In this document: positions 1 to 10,848 of the stretch, piece by piece
Layout: each line of letters begins with the position of its first letter
Position numbering within the stretch: the stretch's first letter is position 1
Assembly: GCA_003427395.1 (NCBI GenBank)
Contig: BFEA01000045.1
Location: 2,704,547-2,748,960 of the forward strand
Source: Chara braunii
Taxonomy: Eukaryota > Streptophyta > Charophyceae > Charales > Characeae
Length of the DNA stretch: 44,414 bases
Direction: 5' to 3'
Made by a program: the position numbers and the translations under genes
The notes under the pieces: generated by a model
Told to the model about the DNA's origin: nothing
Seen by the model: only the letters and a program-made list of their open reading frames with translations
Database searches by the model: none

Positions 1-650
1 CACCCTTCTTCCTCCTCCATCACCTACACCCATCCACCATAGCCAACCTTCACCTTCCCTCTTCCACCTCCATCACCCGCACCCATCCACCATAGCCAAC
101 CTTCACCTCACACCTTCTTCCTCCTCTATCACCTTCACCTATCCACCATAGCCAACCACCCCACACCTTCTTCCTCCTCCGTCACCTACGATTGTCCACC
201 ATAGCTAAACACCCCACATCTTCTTCCTCCTCCATCACCTACTCCCATCCACCATGGCCAACCTTCACCTACCTTCTTCCACCTCCATCACCCGCACCTA
301 TCCACCATAGCCAACCACCCCACACCTTCTTCCTCCTCTATCACCTACGCCCGTCCACCATAGCCGACCACCCCACACCTTCTTCCTCCTCCATCACCTA
401 CACCTATCCACCATGGTCAACCTTCACCTATCTTCTTCCACCTCCATCACCCGCACTCATCCACCATAGCCAACCTTCACCTCACACCTTCTTCCTCCTC
501 CATCACCTATACCCATCCACCATAGTCAACCACCCTGTACCTTCTTCCTCTTCCATCACCTACGCCCGTCCACCATAGCCGACCACCGCACACCTTCTTC
601 CTCCCCCGTCACCTACACCCATCCACCAGAGCCGACCACGTCACACCTTC
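1..650. repeat. Pyrimidine-rich minisatellite
   Basis: Imperfect tandem units of very roughly 45-60 bp alternate two blocks: TTCTTCCTCCTCCATCACC and CCATCCACCATAGCCAACC. Units vary in length and some fuse the two blocks differently, as expected from unequal exchange. Reading frames across it (for example 192-578) give low-complexity Ser/Pro/His peptides that merely follow the repeat, so I do not call a gene. The left end runs off the window. Confidence 0.9.
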
Positions 651-783
651 TGCCTCCGCAATCATTTCCCTCGTCCACACAAAGGTCATAGGGACCCCAA
701 GGGGCACGCGGGACCTTCGGTAGGACCGGTTAGGGTAAGTCAAGGAGCAATGTCGATTAGGATGTGAAACTCCTCGTTTCCTG

Positions 784-826
784 TCTCTCTCTCTCTCTCT
801 CACTCTCTCTCTCTCTCTCTCTCTCC

Positions 827-904
<78 letters not shown>

Positions 905-912
905 TTTCTTTA
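784..912. repeat. (CT)n microsatellite
   Basis: Almost uninterrupted CT dinucleotides with a few CCT and TTT interruptions. The Arg/Glu-rich peptides on the minus strand here are artefacts of the repeat. Confidence 0.95.
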
Positions 913-2490
913 AGCCCCCTCGACCTTGAACTCTCCTATCACCCCTTCCCCTCCGTGGCATGTGACTAACCTCTCCTCTCACCCATTACATTGCCACGGA
1001 ACGAACGGCAAAGAACTTGATCCTCACTTGGTGGAAAGCGAGGGCAAGGGGAGGGCTGCCGGTCCCTTGTGCCACCAAGAAGGAAAAAGCATCGGAGTTT
1101 TGTGAGCATCTGGGAAAGCAGAAAAGAGTGAAGTTTTGTGACTAAGGAAGAGGCATATATTGCTTGAGGGAAGGGGAGAAAACCAAGAGGGCCGGGGGAA
1201 GGGAAAAAAACTTAGGCTTGTGGGAGGGGCGATGTGTTGACCCCAATGGGGCCCAATGGGGATTGTACTTGGCTTTTGTTTCGTGTGGTCTTGCGCAGGA
1301 GAGTAGCTTAGGATGGTTTGAGTGGGGCTGGATCCGCAGAACGCGGGCAAGAATGGGAAAATCGACGAGGGATGGACATGGGCCTAGCGTAAACTATGGA
1401 TGCGGGTGGGACTTGATGATCGTCTGCTTGGAAAAGGGGACATGGCTTGTGTGATGGATGCGCATCTTGATTCTTTGTGTGCAATACGGAAGCCTGAAAA
1501 GACTAAGGGCCACGATGGATATGCGAGTAGAAGGACTGTCAAGCAAAAAAATATATATAGGGGCTAGGGGCTTGGACGGTGCGGCCGCACCCCGATGATG
1601 TCATAAAAATGACCACGCATAGTGAAAAAGTGTGTGGCCCAATGGATGACGCTTGGCCTACACATGAAAGAAAAAAAATTCTCAATAAACTCCCTAGATT
1701 GCCTGTGTATTGGAAGGAGCAATTGTCTGGCCACACCGAAATGAATGGAGAAAACGCCACGAGTGATCAAAGAGCTACCATCTAACGCGAGAGCGGAGCT
1801 ACATCCCCCAATGTAAAGCCCTCTCGAAAATGGCCCATCCCCATCCATCTCATAGCACTAGGTGGGGGTGGCCCTGGGACGAACGATCCGCGGCCTGAGC
1901 ATGAGCGTGGGCGGGTCCAGCCAAATGAGACCCGCAGTAGGGTCGACTAAGGCTCGAAAGTCCTTCAGGGTACGGCCCCTACAAAAATGGTGGAGGCGCT
2001 GGGCATGGGTTAAACTGACCCATACGGTCTCGAGGGGGGCGCCCGACGCATGACCGTGTACATAACCGAAGATAAGGAATGAGGACTTGTGTATGCTCTG
2101 TTCCCTTGAGTGAATCAGATTTGAGGGTGGCTGGGCGCATGGCAAAGCCAAACCTGCAGGAATAACGTGCATGCTCGCACAGTTGATCAGCCATCTCCTT
2201 TGGAGGTGACTCTAATCCTCCTTCTCTCGGGCTGATGTTCGTCAGACCGGGGAAGCCTTGGGCAAGCCGCAAGTGGACCCTTCCTCTTCGTTTGAAAGAA
2301 GGGCTCCGGTTATCTGACAGGCGGTTGGGATTCCGGGCTAGTCCGGGTTCCGATGAAAATCCCGAGGCGGAGTGATCCGACTGACCCGGGTGTCTCTCCT
2401 CTTCTTCGGAGCCCAGCGGGCTCCTTGCACCACACTTGAAATGCTTGAAGGAACCTCATATGAACATAGCGGGTAATCGAGAAGGATCAA
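913..2490. other. Non-coding stretch, no gene recognised
   Basis: Short frames on both strands overlap each other and show no known motif. The one local structure I note is a perfect 14 bp palindrome, GGTGCGGCCGCACC, at 1578-1591. This may be degenerate upstream sequence of the retroelement that follows, but I found no matching second LTR in the window. Confidence 0.5.
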
Positions 2491-2496
2491 TCCTAC

Positions 2497-2505
2497 CCTA
2501 TAAAC
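2497..2505 (+). promoter_or_regulatory. Candidate TATA box
   Basis: CCCTATAAAC lies upstream of the module array and gag, in the same orientation. A TATA box is the usual core promoter in plant LTRs. There is no other support for a start site, so this is weak. Confidence 0.3.
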
Positions 2506-3702
2506 GGACAGACAAAAGGAGATAAGGGAATGAAAGGAGTTGCTAGACTCCAAAGAAAACTAGCTCACCTTTGAAAATGCTCACGAAAAGGAATTGGATA
2601 CTGTGTATGGAAATTTAGGGTGAACGACACGCACAGTCCTGAGAGAAAAATTGTGAGCAATGGGTAGGAAGCGCTGGGTGCACCAAGGGAAAGACACTTG
2701 TACTATGTGTGTCCCGCTTGTGACTTGTGTTTGCATGATGGGGATATTGAGCGTCCTGCCTTTCGGAAGGAAAGGAGGGGTCTGCACCGGACAGTGCGGG
2801 TTGTAAAACGTCGATCCCTTTTTGTAGGTTGCCGTGGATTCGTGTGTGGAGGTCAAGCCACCGAGCTGTCCGACGGGAGTTTGTCACGTCGGTTGATTAG
2901 TAGCATTCTCGTTCGAGCGATGATGAGCCTTGCTCAATGATCTGTCAGACGGGGTGTGAAATCTCCTCAGGCGGGGCTTAGTCTGTTGGCTGGCGGAGGG
3001 AGTACCACTACATGCAGACACAGACGAAGCCTCGGGCGTTTAGTAGCTTCTCGTAGCTTGATTTGGGAAAGACTGTTCCTTATCGGACCGATGGAAGTGA
3101 ATGCCCTGACGACTGACTTTTGTCCCTGTATTTAGGCACACGGGGTAACCCTCAGTGTCAGTATGGATGAGCAAAAGCGGCAATACGGGATGGGGTATTC
3201 TGGGCAAGAAGGTGAGGGCGACCCCCCACTGGAGTCTGGGTACCGCCCTCGCGACGGTTGAGCTGTGCTTGAGGTACGGGATAAAACTCTTTCGATAGTA
3301 ACAGTGGAGAGACCACTTTTGGGAAAAAGGCCGGTGAGGAGATAACCGACCTGTGTGCGACGTTTGCTTGATTTTTTTTCTTTTTGTGCCTCCCTCTGTA
3401 AAGTTTGCTTGAGAATGTTGGGAAGGGAACTCAGCCTCAAAGTCTATTCTCGCCCCTGCCTAAGTCCACACGAGTGAGAGAAGATGTGGGTAAAAATGGA
3501 TAGGAGTCGGAAGGAAATGGAACCAAGAGAAAGGAATGCCAGCTGATGGTGACCGATTGGGGGTACGACGGGGCAGCGATATCTGGGGAATGGGAAGGGA
3601 AGGTTAGGGAGACCCAGATGAGGGGTCTGAAAAACAATTAACATTTAGATAGGGAGACGGTCTGACCAAGAGGGGTTGTGTGGTGCTCTCTTGTGGAAAC
3701 AG
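2506..3702. other. Leader-like non-coding stretch
   Basis: I see no convincing coding sequence between the candidate TATA box and the first module copy. A pyrimidine-rich stretch ending in AG near 3702 could be a 3' splice site for the first module, because the recognisable module homology begins just after it. Confidence 0.35.
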
Positions 3703-4533
3703 GACCGGAGACGGAAACGGAATGGCGCGATGGTTCTCATCTCCTACCTATTATAGTGGTCCGGAAATGCCAATAGATGTTAAGGAGGGGGTATCAGTCG
3801 TCCTCCCGGAAGAAGGAACGTGGACAGACCTAGAGCCAGCCTACCAAACTGTGATGCTGGATGAAAAGGACGCGTTCCTCTGGATAGAGACAATCTGGAT
3901 CAAGGTTAGCCTGACGAGACTGTCGCCGAGTCTGATAGACTTATAATTCTGAGGGACGGTGGAAGCCTGAGGGTGGGTCTACTTATCCCAAGAGATAAAA
4001 AATGCAATGGTAGTAGAATTAGTGTTGGGAACGGCGACGGATTCGCTGTTTAGACAAGCGGAACGAGAAGTGGTATGGGCGGCGTGTCGGCGGGCAGAAA
4101 TGGAAATGGACAAAATGGAAGTGCGAGTGGAACTCGGGGACAGGGGGAACATGAGACGCCCCTTAGGATAATGAGGTGCGTGCTACCCCCGTTTCTGGTG
4201 GATGCGGTTTTCGGGACCAGGGATAGACTGGAACAGATATACCGATCGATGACAAGCCTGAGGCTGTACTAGTGCGCGCGGCAAGATTTCTTTAGACTGT
4301 CAGTGGAAGCGGGGCCATTCGAGGGGAACTAGGCGGAGGAATTAGCTGAGGTATTAAACCTCCTCAGCGCGGATGAAGTCTTTGTCTCTAGCCCGGTGCA
4401 TTGGCGGATAATCTATCGAAATGTGGCGGCGGATGAAACCTTCTTAGAGGGACTGAGAGAATTGTTCTCTGACGGGGAGGAGGATTTCAGCGATGGTGAG
4501 GATGGGGACGAGATAGAGGACTGGAACTTATGA
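3703..4533 (+). pseudogene. Unknown tandem module, copy 1 (broken)
   Basis: I do not recognise the family. Reading through two frames and several stops shows the first of four related copies. Landmarks shared with the others are FLWIETIW (3875-3898), then ELVLGTATDSLF followed by a Glu/Arg-rich helix-like stretch, then PPFLVDAVFG (about 4188-4217), then AGPFEGN followed by AEVLNLL. The copy ends in a very acidic tail (DGEEDFSDGEDGDEIED) just before a stop at 4531. In-frame stops interrupt it near 3967, 4270 and 4333, so it is not translatable as it stands. It may once have been an exon of a multi-module protein encoded upstream of gag. No signal peptide, membrane segment or catalytic motif is visible. 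Confidence 0.6.
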
Positions 4534-4581
4534 AAAAGGGGGTGGGGACTTACCCAGGAATGGGCTGTCGACTATGTGCAG

Positions 4582-4682
4582 GTAGAGAGCGATGGCCCGG
4601 GAGCTCGAGCTGTGGGACTGTACACCCAAAGGATGGGAACCGAGACGGGTTGGAGGGGGAGTAAAAATGTCTATACTTGCAG
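4582..4682 (+). other. Candidate intron between module copies 1 and 2
   Basis: The donor-like CAG|GTAGAG at 4579-4587 and a pyrimidine-containing acceptor ending TTGCAG at 4682 bracket 101 bp. Module homology stops before the donor and resumes after the acceptor. Only the signals are seen; splicing is inferred. Confidence 0.35.
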
Positions 4683-5307
4683 ATCATAAATGGAGAGGGA
4701 CCACTTGTGATTGGGTAGGGTCTGAAATTGTGCCCGACCTATCGTACCTATAGGTAGAACGTGTCTGGAACCCACTAAGGGAAGAGGAAGGATGAGAGGA
4801 GATCACAGAAGGAAGGGTGGAATCGGTTGGGACGGTCGTTCTGTCCGAACAAGGCTGGCACCTGTTTTGCACCACACTCGCCGCGGGACAGGACCCGATG
4901 TGGCTTTTAGGGGATGCTGAGGCAAGGGCTCGACGGATGAGAGATTTGCTAACAAAGGATGGGACGCGGTCAGTAGTAAAGTCGTGATGGGAGGGTGGAA
5001 GGAGTTTAGGCCCCCCTGCCAGCGAACCAAGACCTGGGTACCCGAGTTCGTAGAAGATTGGTTTGGGGGTTTCGACCATGTTGAGGAAGTAGCCAGCACT
5101 ATGGGGCGGGTGCACGTGAATTGCGCCTGGTTGACGGAAGAATTCTATAAAACGTCCTTGAAATTTGGGCCCTTACATGGCGATAGAGCCTGGGAGGTCC
5201 TCATCATTTTGGACATCGAAAGGAATGACCGGCTGGAAGTGACTCCGGAAAACAGGAAGGCTATAATTCGTCATGAGGTAGCTGTCGAGGTACTATGGTT
5301 CGACTGA
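4683..5307 (+). pseudogene. Unknown tandem module, copy 2 (broken)
   Basis: Second copy of the unrecognised module. Corresponding landmarks are YL-stop-VERVW (4745-4768), GTVVLSEQGWHLF with TLAAGQDPMWLL, GGWKEF (about 4990), FVEDWFGG, and FGPLHGDRAWEVL. Stops at 4751, near 4792 and at about 4987 break it; the part from 4984 to 5307 is open for 107 residues. It aligns best with copy 4, including GGWKEF against GGWREF. The function is unknown. Confidence 0.6.
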
Positions 5308-5384
5308 GAGCGGAAAAAGCCGCGGGGCCAGACAAGAATGGGAGAATTGCTAAGATAAGGGAATGTGATGTCTGGCCATTGTAG

Positions 5385-6211
5385 GGTTCGGTGCGGATTG
5401 TGAGCAAGAAGGCCAAGGACGAGAGCGCAATGGCACGAAGGAGGACGTTTCTTGAAGACCGCCCCCTAGGCATTGAGCCACCTAGGGAAGTGGAGGGTGG
5501 AATAGAGATTAGTCTGCCAGCCGCGAGCGAGGGCTGACACCCGATGGTGGACTGGGTCGGGGTTGAGCTCATGGAAGACATGGTTTACCTGGTAAAAAAG
5601 GTCGAATGGCGCGAGGACGAGAATGGGGAATGAAACCCGGACCCGCGGGGGCATGTGCGTGCGGAGGGGCGATTGTATGTATCTGAGGACGGGTGGCGGG
5701 AGTTCGGAGTCCGGTTGGCATCAGGAGAGGACCCGTTGAGTATGTTTGAAGGGGCATGGCAGTTAGTGTGGTGGGCAGGGTTCGAGTTTGCGGATCCGGG
5801 ATTTGATGATGTAACGGCAGACCTTAGGTTAGCTAGGGCCGGAAGTTTTGAATTGCCTAGCGAAAATATTTGGATGAGGCTGCCGCCCTTTCTGCTGGAA
5901 AGGCTAGGCGGACTGGAGCTTGTCGGACGGGCGGTTGCCGACCTCGCTAATCTGGCATACGAAGACGCGGTGGTACACCAAGAATAGTAGAATACTATCG
6001 GGCCTTCCTAGAAATGGGACCGTTTAGCGGAGAACAGAGGTATGAAGTGTTGCGGACCCTGCGCGCCGTGCTTACCACTAGACCAAGGGCTCTGGTTGTT
6101 AGCAATGGGGTTTATTGGGGCGTTGTTCGATGGGAAATAAGTTGGGGGATGACGTACGTGGATGACCTACACCGATTTTATGAGCCGACGAAAGTAGGAA
6201 CAGGCTGGTAA
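5385..6211 (+). pseudogene. Unknown tandem module, copy 3 (broken)
   Basis: Third copy. Landmarks in order are EGGIEISLPA, YLVKKVEW (5586-5609), GRLYVSEDGWREF with RLASGEDPLSMF, LPPFLLERLGG, then after a frame change MGPFSGEQRYEVL (from 6014). The central part, 5655-5987, is open for 110 residues. A stop at about 5535, another near 5629 and the frame change near 5985 disable it. AG at 5383-5384 after a TTGT stretch could be the upstream splice acceptor. Confidence 0.6.
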
Positions 6212-6285
6212 AAGGGCCAAGGAAGGAAGGGGGAGGGGATAGAGAGGAAAGGAAGCATCGAGTTAAGGACCAAGGAGTTGCTCAG

Positions 6286-6343
6286 GTGAGGACAGAAGAG
6301 AAAGATGAAATAAGTAAACTCGCTTGTTGTTTAAACTGTGCAG
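6286..6343 (+). other. Candidate short intron between module copies 3 and 4
   Basis: CAG|GTGAGG at 6283-6291 matches the donor consensus well. TTTAAACTGTGCAG ending at 6343 is a plausible acceptor. The implied intron is only 58 bp, near the lower limit for plants. Module homology starts shortly after the acceptor. Confidence 0.4.
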
Positions 6344-7201
6344 GGGACCGCTAAATCAACAATGGCGATGAGACGCACCCGGACGTCGCAACGGTCCACG
6401 CACCCTCGGCCACCCACGGAAAGTGGAGGCGGATGGGAGGTATCGCTCCCGGCAAGCTACATGGTCGGAGGAATTGACACTGAATGGAGAGTCGTGACCT
6501 TGGGAAGGGACCAGGCGTTCATGATGGTAGAATGTTTATGGAGTGGGATGAGGTTCGATAGGGGACCAGGGGACGACCTGTATATCGACCTAAAGGTAAC
6601 AGGAACCGTATACCTGCCGGAGGTCGGATGGCACATGCTAGAAACGGAATTGGCACTAGGGCATGAGCTGTTACCAATCTTCCAAAGGGCTACTAGGATA
6701 GTGGACCGAATAGGCCAGGAGGTGCGAGGAAGAAGGAACGTGGGGCTGAGAACCCAGGTGGAGGTAGGAGGATGGCGAGAGTTTAAGGCCTCGATGACGG
6801 GACTGTGGTGTCGAGTGCCTCGCTTCATGGTGGACTTGGTATTTGGCAGCCTCTCAAGGGCAAGAAGCCTGGTGGAGTCAACTCTAGTCTGGAACCACTA
6901 CTTTCGTCCACAGACGACGGGGATGTTTTACGATGTGTCAGTTAGGCACTGGTCGTTTTGGGAAAACCAGGCCCGTGAACTACTCGAACTCGTCAAAATC
7001 CTGATATTCGGGTTACCACGCATGGCGTTCGAGGAATATGAACCAATAATTATCAGGGAAATAGAAATGGGAGAAAACTATCTTCAGGGGTGGCCGACCT
7101 GTTTGAAGAACCGGATGAGCAAGACAGACCTGAGGGACCGGCGTGAGAAAGGAAAGTACCGGGAAAAAAGTAAAAGGTGGAAAACCGGAATGAGAAGCTA
7201 G
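6344..7201 (+). CDS. Unknown tandem module, copy 4 (best preserved)
   Basis: This copy is open from the candidate acceptor to the TAG at 7199; the longest frame, from 6338, encodes 287 residues. I do not recognise a family. Landmarks are GGGWEVSLPA, FMMVECLW (6518-6541), GTVYLPEVGWHML with ELALGHELLPIF, GGWREF (about 6769), PRFMVDLVFG and a final WENQARELLEL. The C-terminus is Lys/Arg-rich. The other three copies align to it end to end at 21-35 percent by eye, so this is the reference for the module. It lies about 400 bp upstream of gag in the same direction, so it may be an accessory product of the same retroelement. A first in-frame ATG lies at 6362. There is no sign of a catalytic site. 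Confidence 0.6.
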   Translation, partial: GTAKSTMAMRRTRTSQRSTHPRPPTESGGGWEVSLPASYMVGGIDTEWRVVTLGRDQAFMMVECLWSGMRFDRGPGDDLYIDLKVTGTVYLPEVGWHMLETELALGHELLPIFQRATRIVDRIGQEVRGRRNVGLRTQVEVGGWREFKASMTGLWCRVPRFMVDLVFGSLSRARSLVESTLVWNHYFRPQTTGMFYDVSVRHWSFWENQARELLELVKILIFGLPRMAFEEYEPIIIREIEMGENYLQGWPTCLKNRMSKTDLRDRREKGKYREKSKRWKTGMRS

Positions 7202-7458
7202 CCGTCAGCAAGAGAGTAGTGGTCGGAGTTCCATCCTACCTGAGATCGTGACAGGAGAGAACTAGGAAGACCACCCGCGCTGAAAGACGCTGGGGCATCC
7301 GGGTGTCAGGGAGTCAAAAGGACTACCCTCGAGGGGAGAGCCACTAGCCTCAGACACTGCCCTAAGGACCGGGGTACGGCAGTGACAAAACGCCAAACCT
7401 CGGCAGCAAGCCTTCCGACAGAATAAAGACAGGACGACGCCCTGTAGGAAATTGTCAG

Positions 7459-7585
7459 GTGAGTCGTCCCGACAAAATAAGACGGGAAAACATGGAAATA
7501 AGTAAGAATAAGGGGACCTTAGGGCCCGGGAACTAGGGAAACTATGAACAACCGGCCGTTTCGCAAAAAAAAATTTCATATGCAG
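7459..7585 (+). other. Candidate leader intron before gag
   Basis: A strong donor, CAG|GTGAGT (7456-7464), and an acceptor, ATATGCAG|GG, ending at 7585 bracket 127 bp. The ATG of gag is 13 nt further on at 7599. If spliced, the gag start would be joined to the upstream leader or to the module array transcript. Confidence 0.4.
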
Positions 7586-7598
7586 GGTAGGTAAAAGG

Positions 7599-9235
7599 AT
7601 GGCGTTGGAAGAAGAGGTTGAGGAACTCCGAAGCAAAGGAAGTCAGGGCACGGGTAGGGGTACGGAACGAAGCGAAGCATCAGTAAAGGATCGAGAGTCG
7701 GCAAAACCAGAGGGGACCAGGGAAGATGGGAAGGATCTTTCGACAGACGAAAGTTCGGGGAAAACTGGGGGTAGCAAAAGAGGACCTCAGGAAAATAGGG
7801 AAGAAAGGGACAATGGAAGATCGAATCCTCGAAACTCAGAAGGGACCACGCCCAAGAAAACGAAGGTCTAAGACACTCGCCGTAAGCTGGCAGAGATAGA
7901 AAAACGAACCACAGAATATAAAGCAAGGCTTATGGAGGAAATGATGGCTGGGCATGAAAGGGATTCCCTGGGAGAAGGGTCGCGAGAGGAACGTAGGGTC
8001 AGCCAGGGCGAAGTCGGGCACGGAGGGAAGGATAACAACCATAAGGGAACGCCTAGCAAGAAAGAGAAGGAAAAGGGGATGCTCCTTCTGTGGAGGCAGA
8101 AAAGGCTACGACCCCGCCTGCTATGGACAACGGGACTAGCCGCCTGCCCGCCACACCGAAAGTAGCAAAGGGTTGCGACAGACTTTGGAGTCTCAGAGAA
8201 AGGGTGCTAGGATGGTTCGATCCTGAGGGTACGCCAAAGGCTGGGGAAAAGCAGGGGGATAGCAAGGAAGGAGAAGAGACCAGTCCGGCTGGTGAAGCAG
8301 GTAGCTCTGAGAGAGGTCTTAAGAAAATAGTAGTTACCCTCACCCGGGCTCTGAATAAGAATCAGGGGTATTTGGCCGATGCCAGGAAGAAACTCACTTT
8401 CGATGGGGCGAACATTACGGAATTCCTGATAGACTATGAGAACCTGGCAGCCTTGTTGAAATGGAGTGAGGAAGAGAAGATAGATCATTTGGGGCAGCAT
8501 GTGTCACTGAGTCTCGGTAGAGACATTATGGTCATCGTTGCCACTAGTGGATCCTAGAAGGAAACCAGGAACGAGATGATGAGAAAGTACCTAAAGGCGG
8601 AGAAGATGGCAACAGAAGCCGAGTTAGCGGCAGTCCAAAGGAAGAACTGTGTGACTTACAACGACTTCCTAACGGTCTTTACTCTAGTCGCGCTACGAAT
8701 TCTAGGGGTAACAGACCGGATAATGAGCAAGTATTTCCTCAGGCAGTTCTCCGAATTCGACAAAGACAAGATTCTATCAGCTTACCAGCAGACTAGCAAG
8801 TTCGAGTACACTAGGGATGTGGACTTCAGCACGGTAACAGACCTCGCAGAAAAGACAATGGTGACCGATACGCTAGCCCTGCTTAAGGAAGGGGAGGTTA
8901 TAGACTTGACTGGGAAGACGGGGGATAAGGTCAAGAAGGGGATAGAGAGCCTGCACGAACGAGTGCACGGGGTTGACAGCAAGATGGAAAGAATGGAAAA
9001 TGCCCTATTAGTAATGCAGGAGCAGGTGTCCCGACCCGCCCTCCCGCCCCAAGAAGCCGTAGTTCCGGCAGCGGTAACGAATCAGGGGTATGGCAGAAGG
9101 GATCCGGCCAATGAGCAGTGCAAGTATTGCACAATGGTCGGACATTTCGTGCGAACCTGCCCAAGACTCAACCATGATATCATGAGACAGAGATGCAGCA
9201 GGTCCCTTTTCTCGGACCCCAGAGAGAGCGTGTAA
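7599..9235 (+). pseudogene. gag: Ty3/gypsy gag (broken)
   Basis: This is the capsid/nucleocapsid polyprotein remnant. It starts at ATG 7599 with a short acidic coiled-coil-like segment (ALEEEVEELRSK), followed by a charged low-complexity region. A TAA at 7869 and a frame change near 8085 interrupt it. From 8090 a Gag-like helical region is open to a TAG at 8555 and then again from 8576 to 9235. Near the C-terminus is a CCHC zinc knuckle, C-KY-C-TMVG-H-FVRT-C, the nucleic-acid-binding motif of nucleocapsid. The knuckle identifies the gene; the rest is inferred from position before protease. Two stops and one frameshift make it non-functional. It overlaps the next frame by 43 nt. Confidence 0.85.
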
Positions 9236-10848
9236 ATTGGAATTCGTCAGGAGGGATACGGCGTGCCGTCATCATCCTGAATAACTTGGATATAGCCGCC
9301 GTGAAAGCGGAACCGGTAGCCGATATTGTCTGGGACCAACCGAGGGGACGTGGACCACAGGCCAATTTCATCCTAGAAGGAAATGGGCAAGATAGGGTAA
9401 ACATCACCACCCGACGGGCCGGTGCGGAAAAGAACCTTATTCGAGATACAGTAATGGAAGAAGTCGCAGGGACTAGCGCAGATCAAGGGGAAACCGAGGC
9501 CGAAAAACCAGAAAAGGTTTACGGAAAGGGAAGGGAAGAAGAACCGATAGACAAAGTTGCGGCGGCAAAGAAGAAGTTCAGGTATCAAATTCCGATCCTG
9601 ACTTCGCCTGAAATCGACGGTACCCTAACTAAGTTGCTGGGTACCATGGTATCGGTATCCTTCCAAACCATGCTGCAATTCAGCCCAAGGCTGCTTAAAG
9701 AACTCAGGCAGCTGCTAACGCGCAAGCGCGTAGAGGTAGAGGAGGCCCCGGAACCACCGGAGCAGGAGACAGAAGAGCCCGAGGCACCGCAAGGGGTCTC
9801 CAACCTCCAACGAATTATAGGGGATCTGGAGGACCTGGAGAAAGTCGTTGGAGACATCCGCCTAAGCCTACCGAACCGAGAAGGTGGAGAAGTCATGAGG
9901 GCACCGCTCGGGACGAAGCTTAGCTTCCATGCATTGCCTGTAGGAAAGCTGAAGGTCCAGATCGGAACCCACCACACAGATGCATTAGTGGACGGTGGTG
10001 CGGAAATTACCCTCATACGGCGAGACTTTGCGACAATTACCGGTTGCACCATGAACAAGGAAGTGACAGGGAGTATCCGGGGAGCTGGCGGAGAGATTCC
10101 CTTCGCAGGATATGTCACCAAGTGCGCAGTTAAGGCTGGAATCAGAGAGTCAATCTGGTCCTTTCAGTGGATGACCGTGATGGAAGAAATGAACTATGAC
10201 ATAATTCTCGGAAGACCGTGGTGCGCCAATGTAGAAATGATAGGTATGCATTTGTATGATGGCACATACATGGTAGATATAGAGGACCCTTTGACTGGTC
10301 GCGGAGAACTCCTCCGACTCCTTGGGACCGGAGGGGATCCTCCGAAGGGCAAGTTGGCAACTTGGTCGCCGACGTTCGAGGAGAGTGCGTGAAAGGGGGC
10401 ATTTGCACGAATGGAAGGTATGAGGGAAAGAGTAGAGATCATGATTGAGGAGACCTTTAGCAAGAAGGAGTGGATCAAGATAGGTCTACCTCTGAAGAAG
10501 AGGAGGCAAGAGGACGAGGCCCTGAAAGTTATGGTGACAGAAAAAGAGTCGGAAGTCGAACTTGGGGCTAGCCTGCCCAAACCAAAGGAAGGCCGGAACG
10601 AAACGCCGGAGGTGGTGCTTGAAATCCCAGACTTGTTACAAGTCGTTAAGGCCATCAGGTACCACAAGGTGGGGGTGGACCCCGCAGCGCGTGCTAAATT
10701 TGAAGAGGGGGTCCGAAAGGGCTACTGTCTGAACGGGAAGCTAGTCAGCATCCAGCCCCGCGTCCTGGAGGTAGCAAGGCCGATCCCGACCGTTCATTTT
10801 TTAGGAGAACGATCCGAGAAGGAAGTGTGCGAAAATACAAACCCGTAG
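9193..10848 (+). pseudogene. pol: Ty3/gypsy pol, linker and aspartic protease (one stop)
   Basis: This is the N-terminal part of pol in the frame that overlaps the end of gag, which suggests either programmed frameshifting or a decay frameshift. A Glu/Pro-rich linker is followed by a retropepsin-like domain: LVDGGAEITLI with the catalytic Asp at 9991-9993 (DGGA in place of the usual DSGA or DTGA), and IILGRPW (about 10201-10221), which matches the conserved ILG motif. A TGA at 10390 interrupts the frame, which then stays open to 10848. Reverse transcriptase continues in another frame from about 10830. The DGGA variant may be native to this family or a mutation. Confidence 0.85.

Noticed and set aside
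192-578. 128-residue Ser/Pro-rich ORF
   Set aside because: A by-product of the minisatellite; composition is that of the repeat.
800-982. Arg/Glu-rich ORF, minus strand
   Set aside because: A translation of the (CT)n tract.
9585-10121. 178-residue minus-strand ORF
   Set aside because: Shadow of the gypsy protease frame, which has clear motifs on the plus strand.
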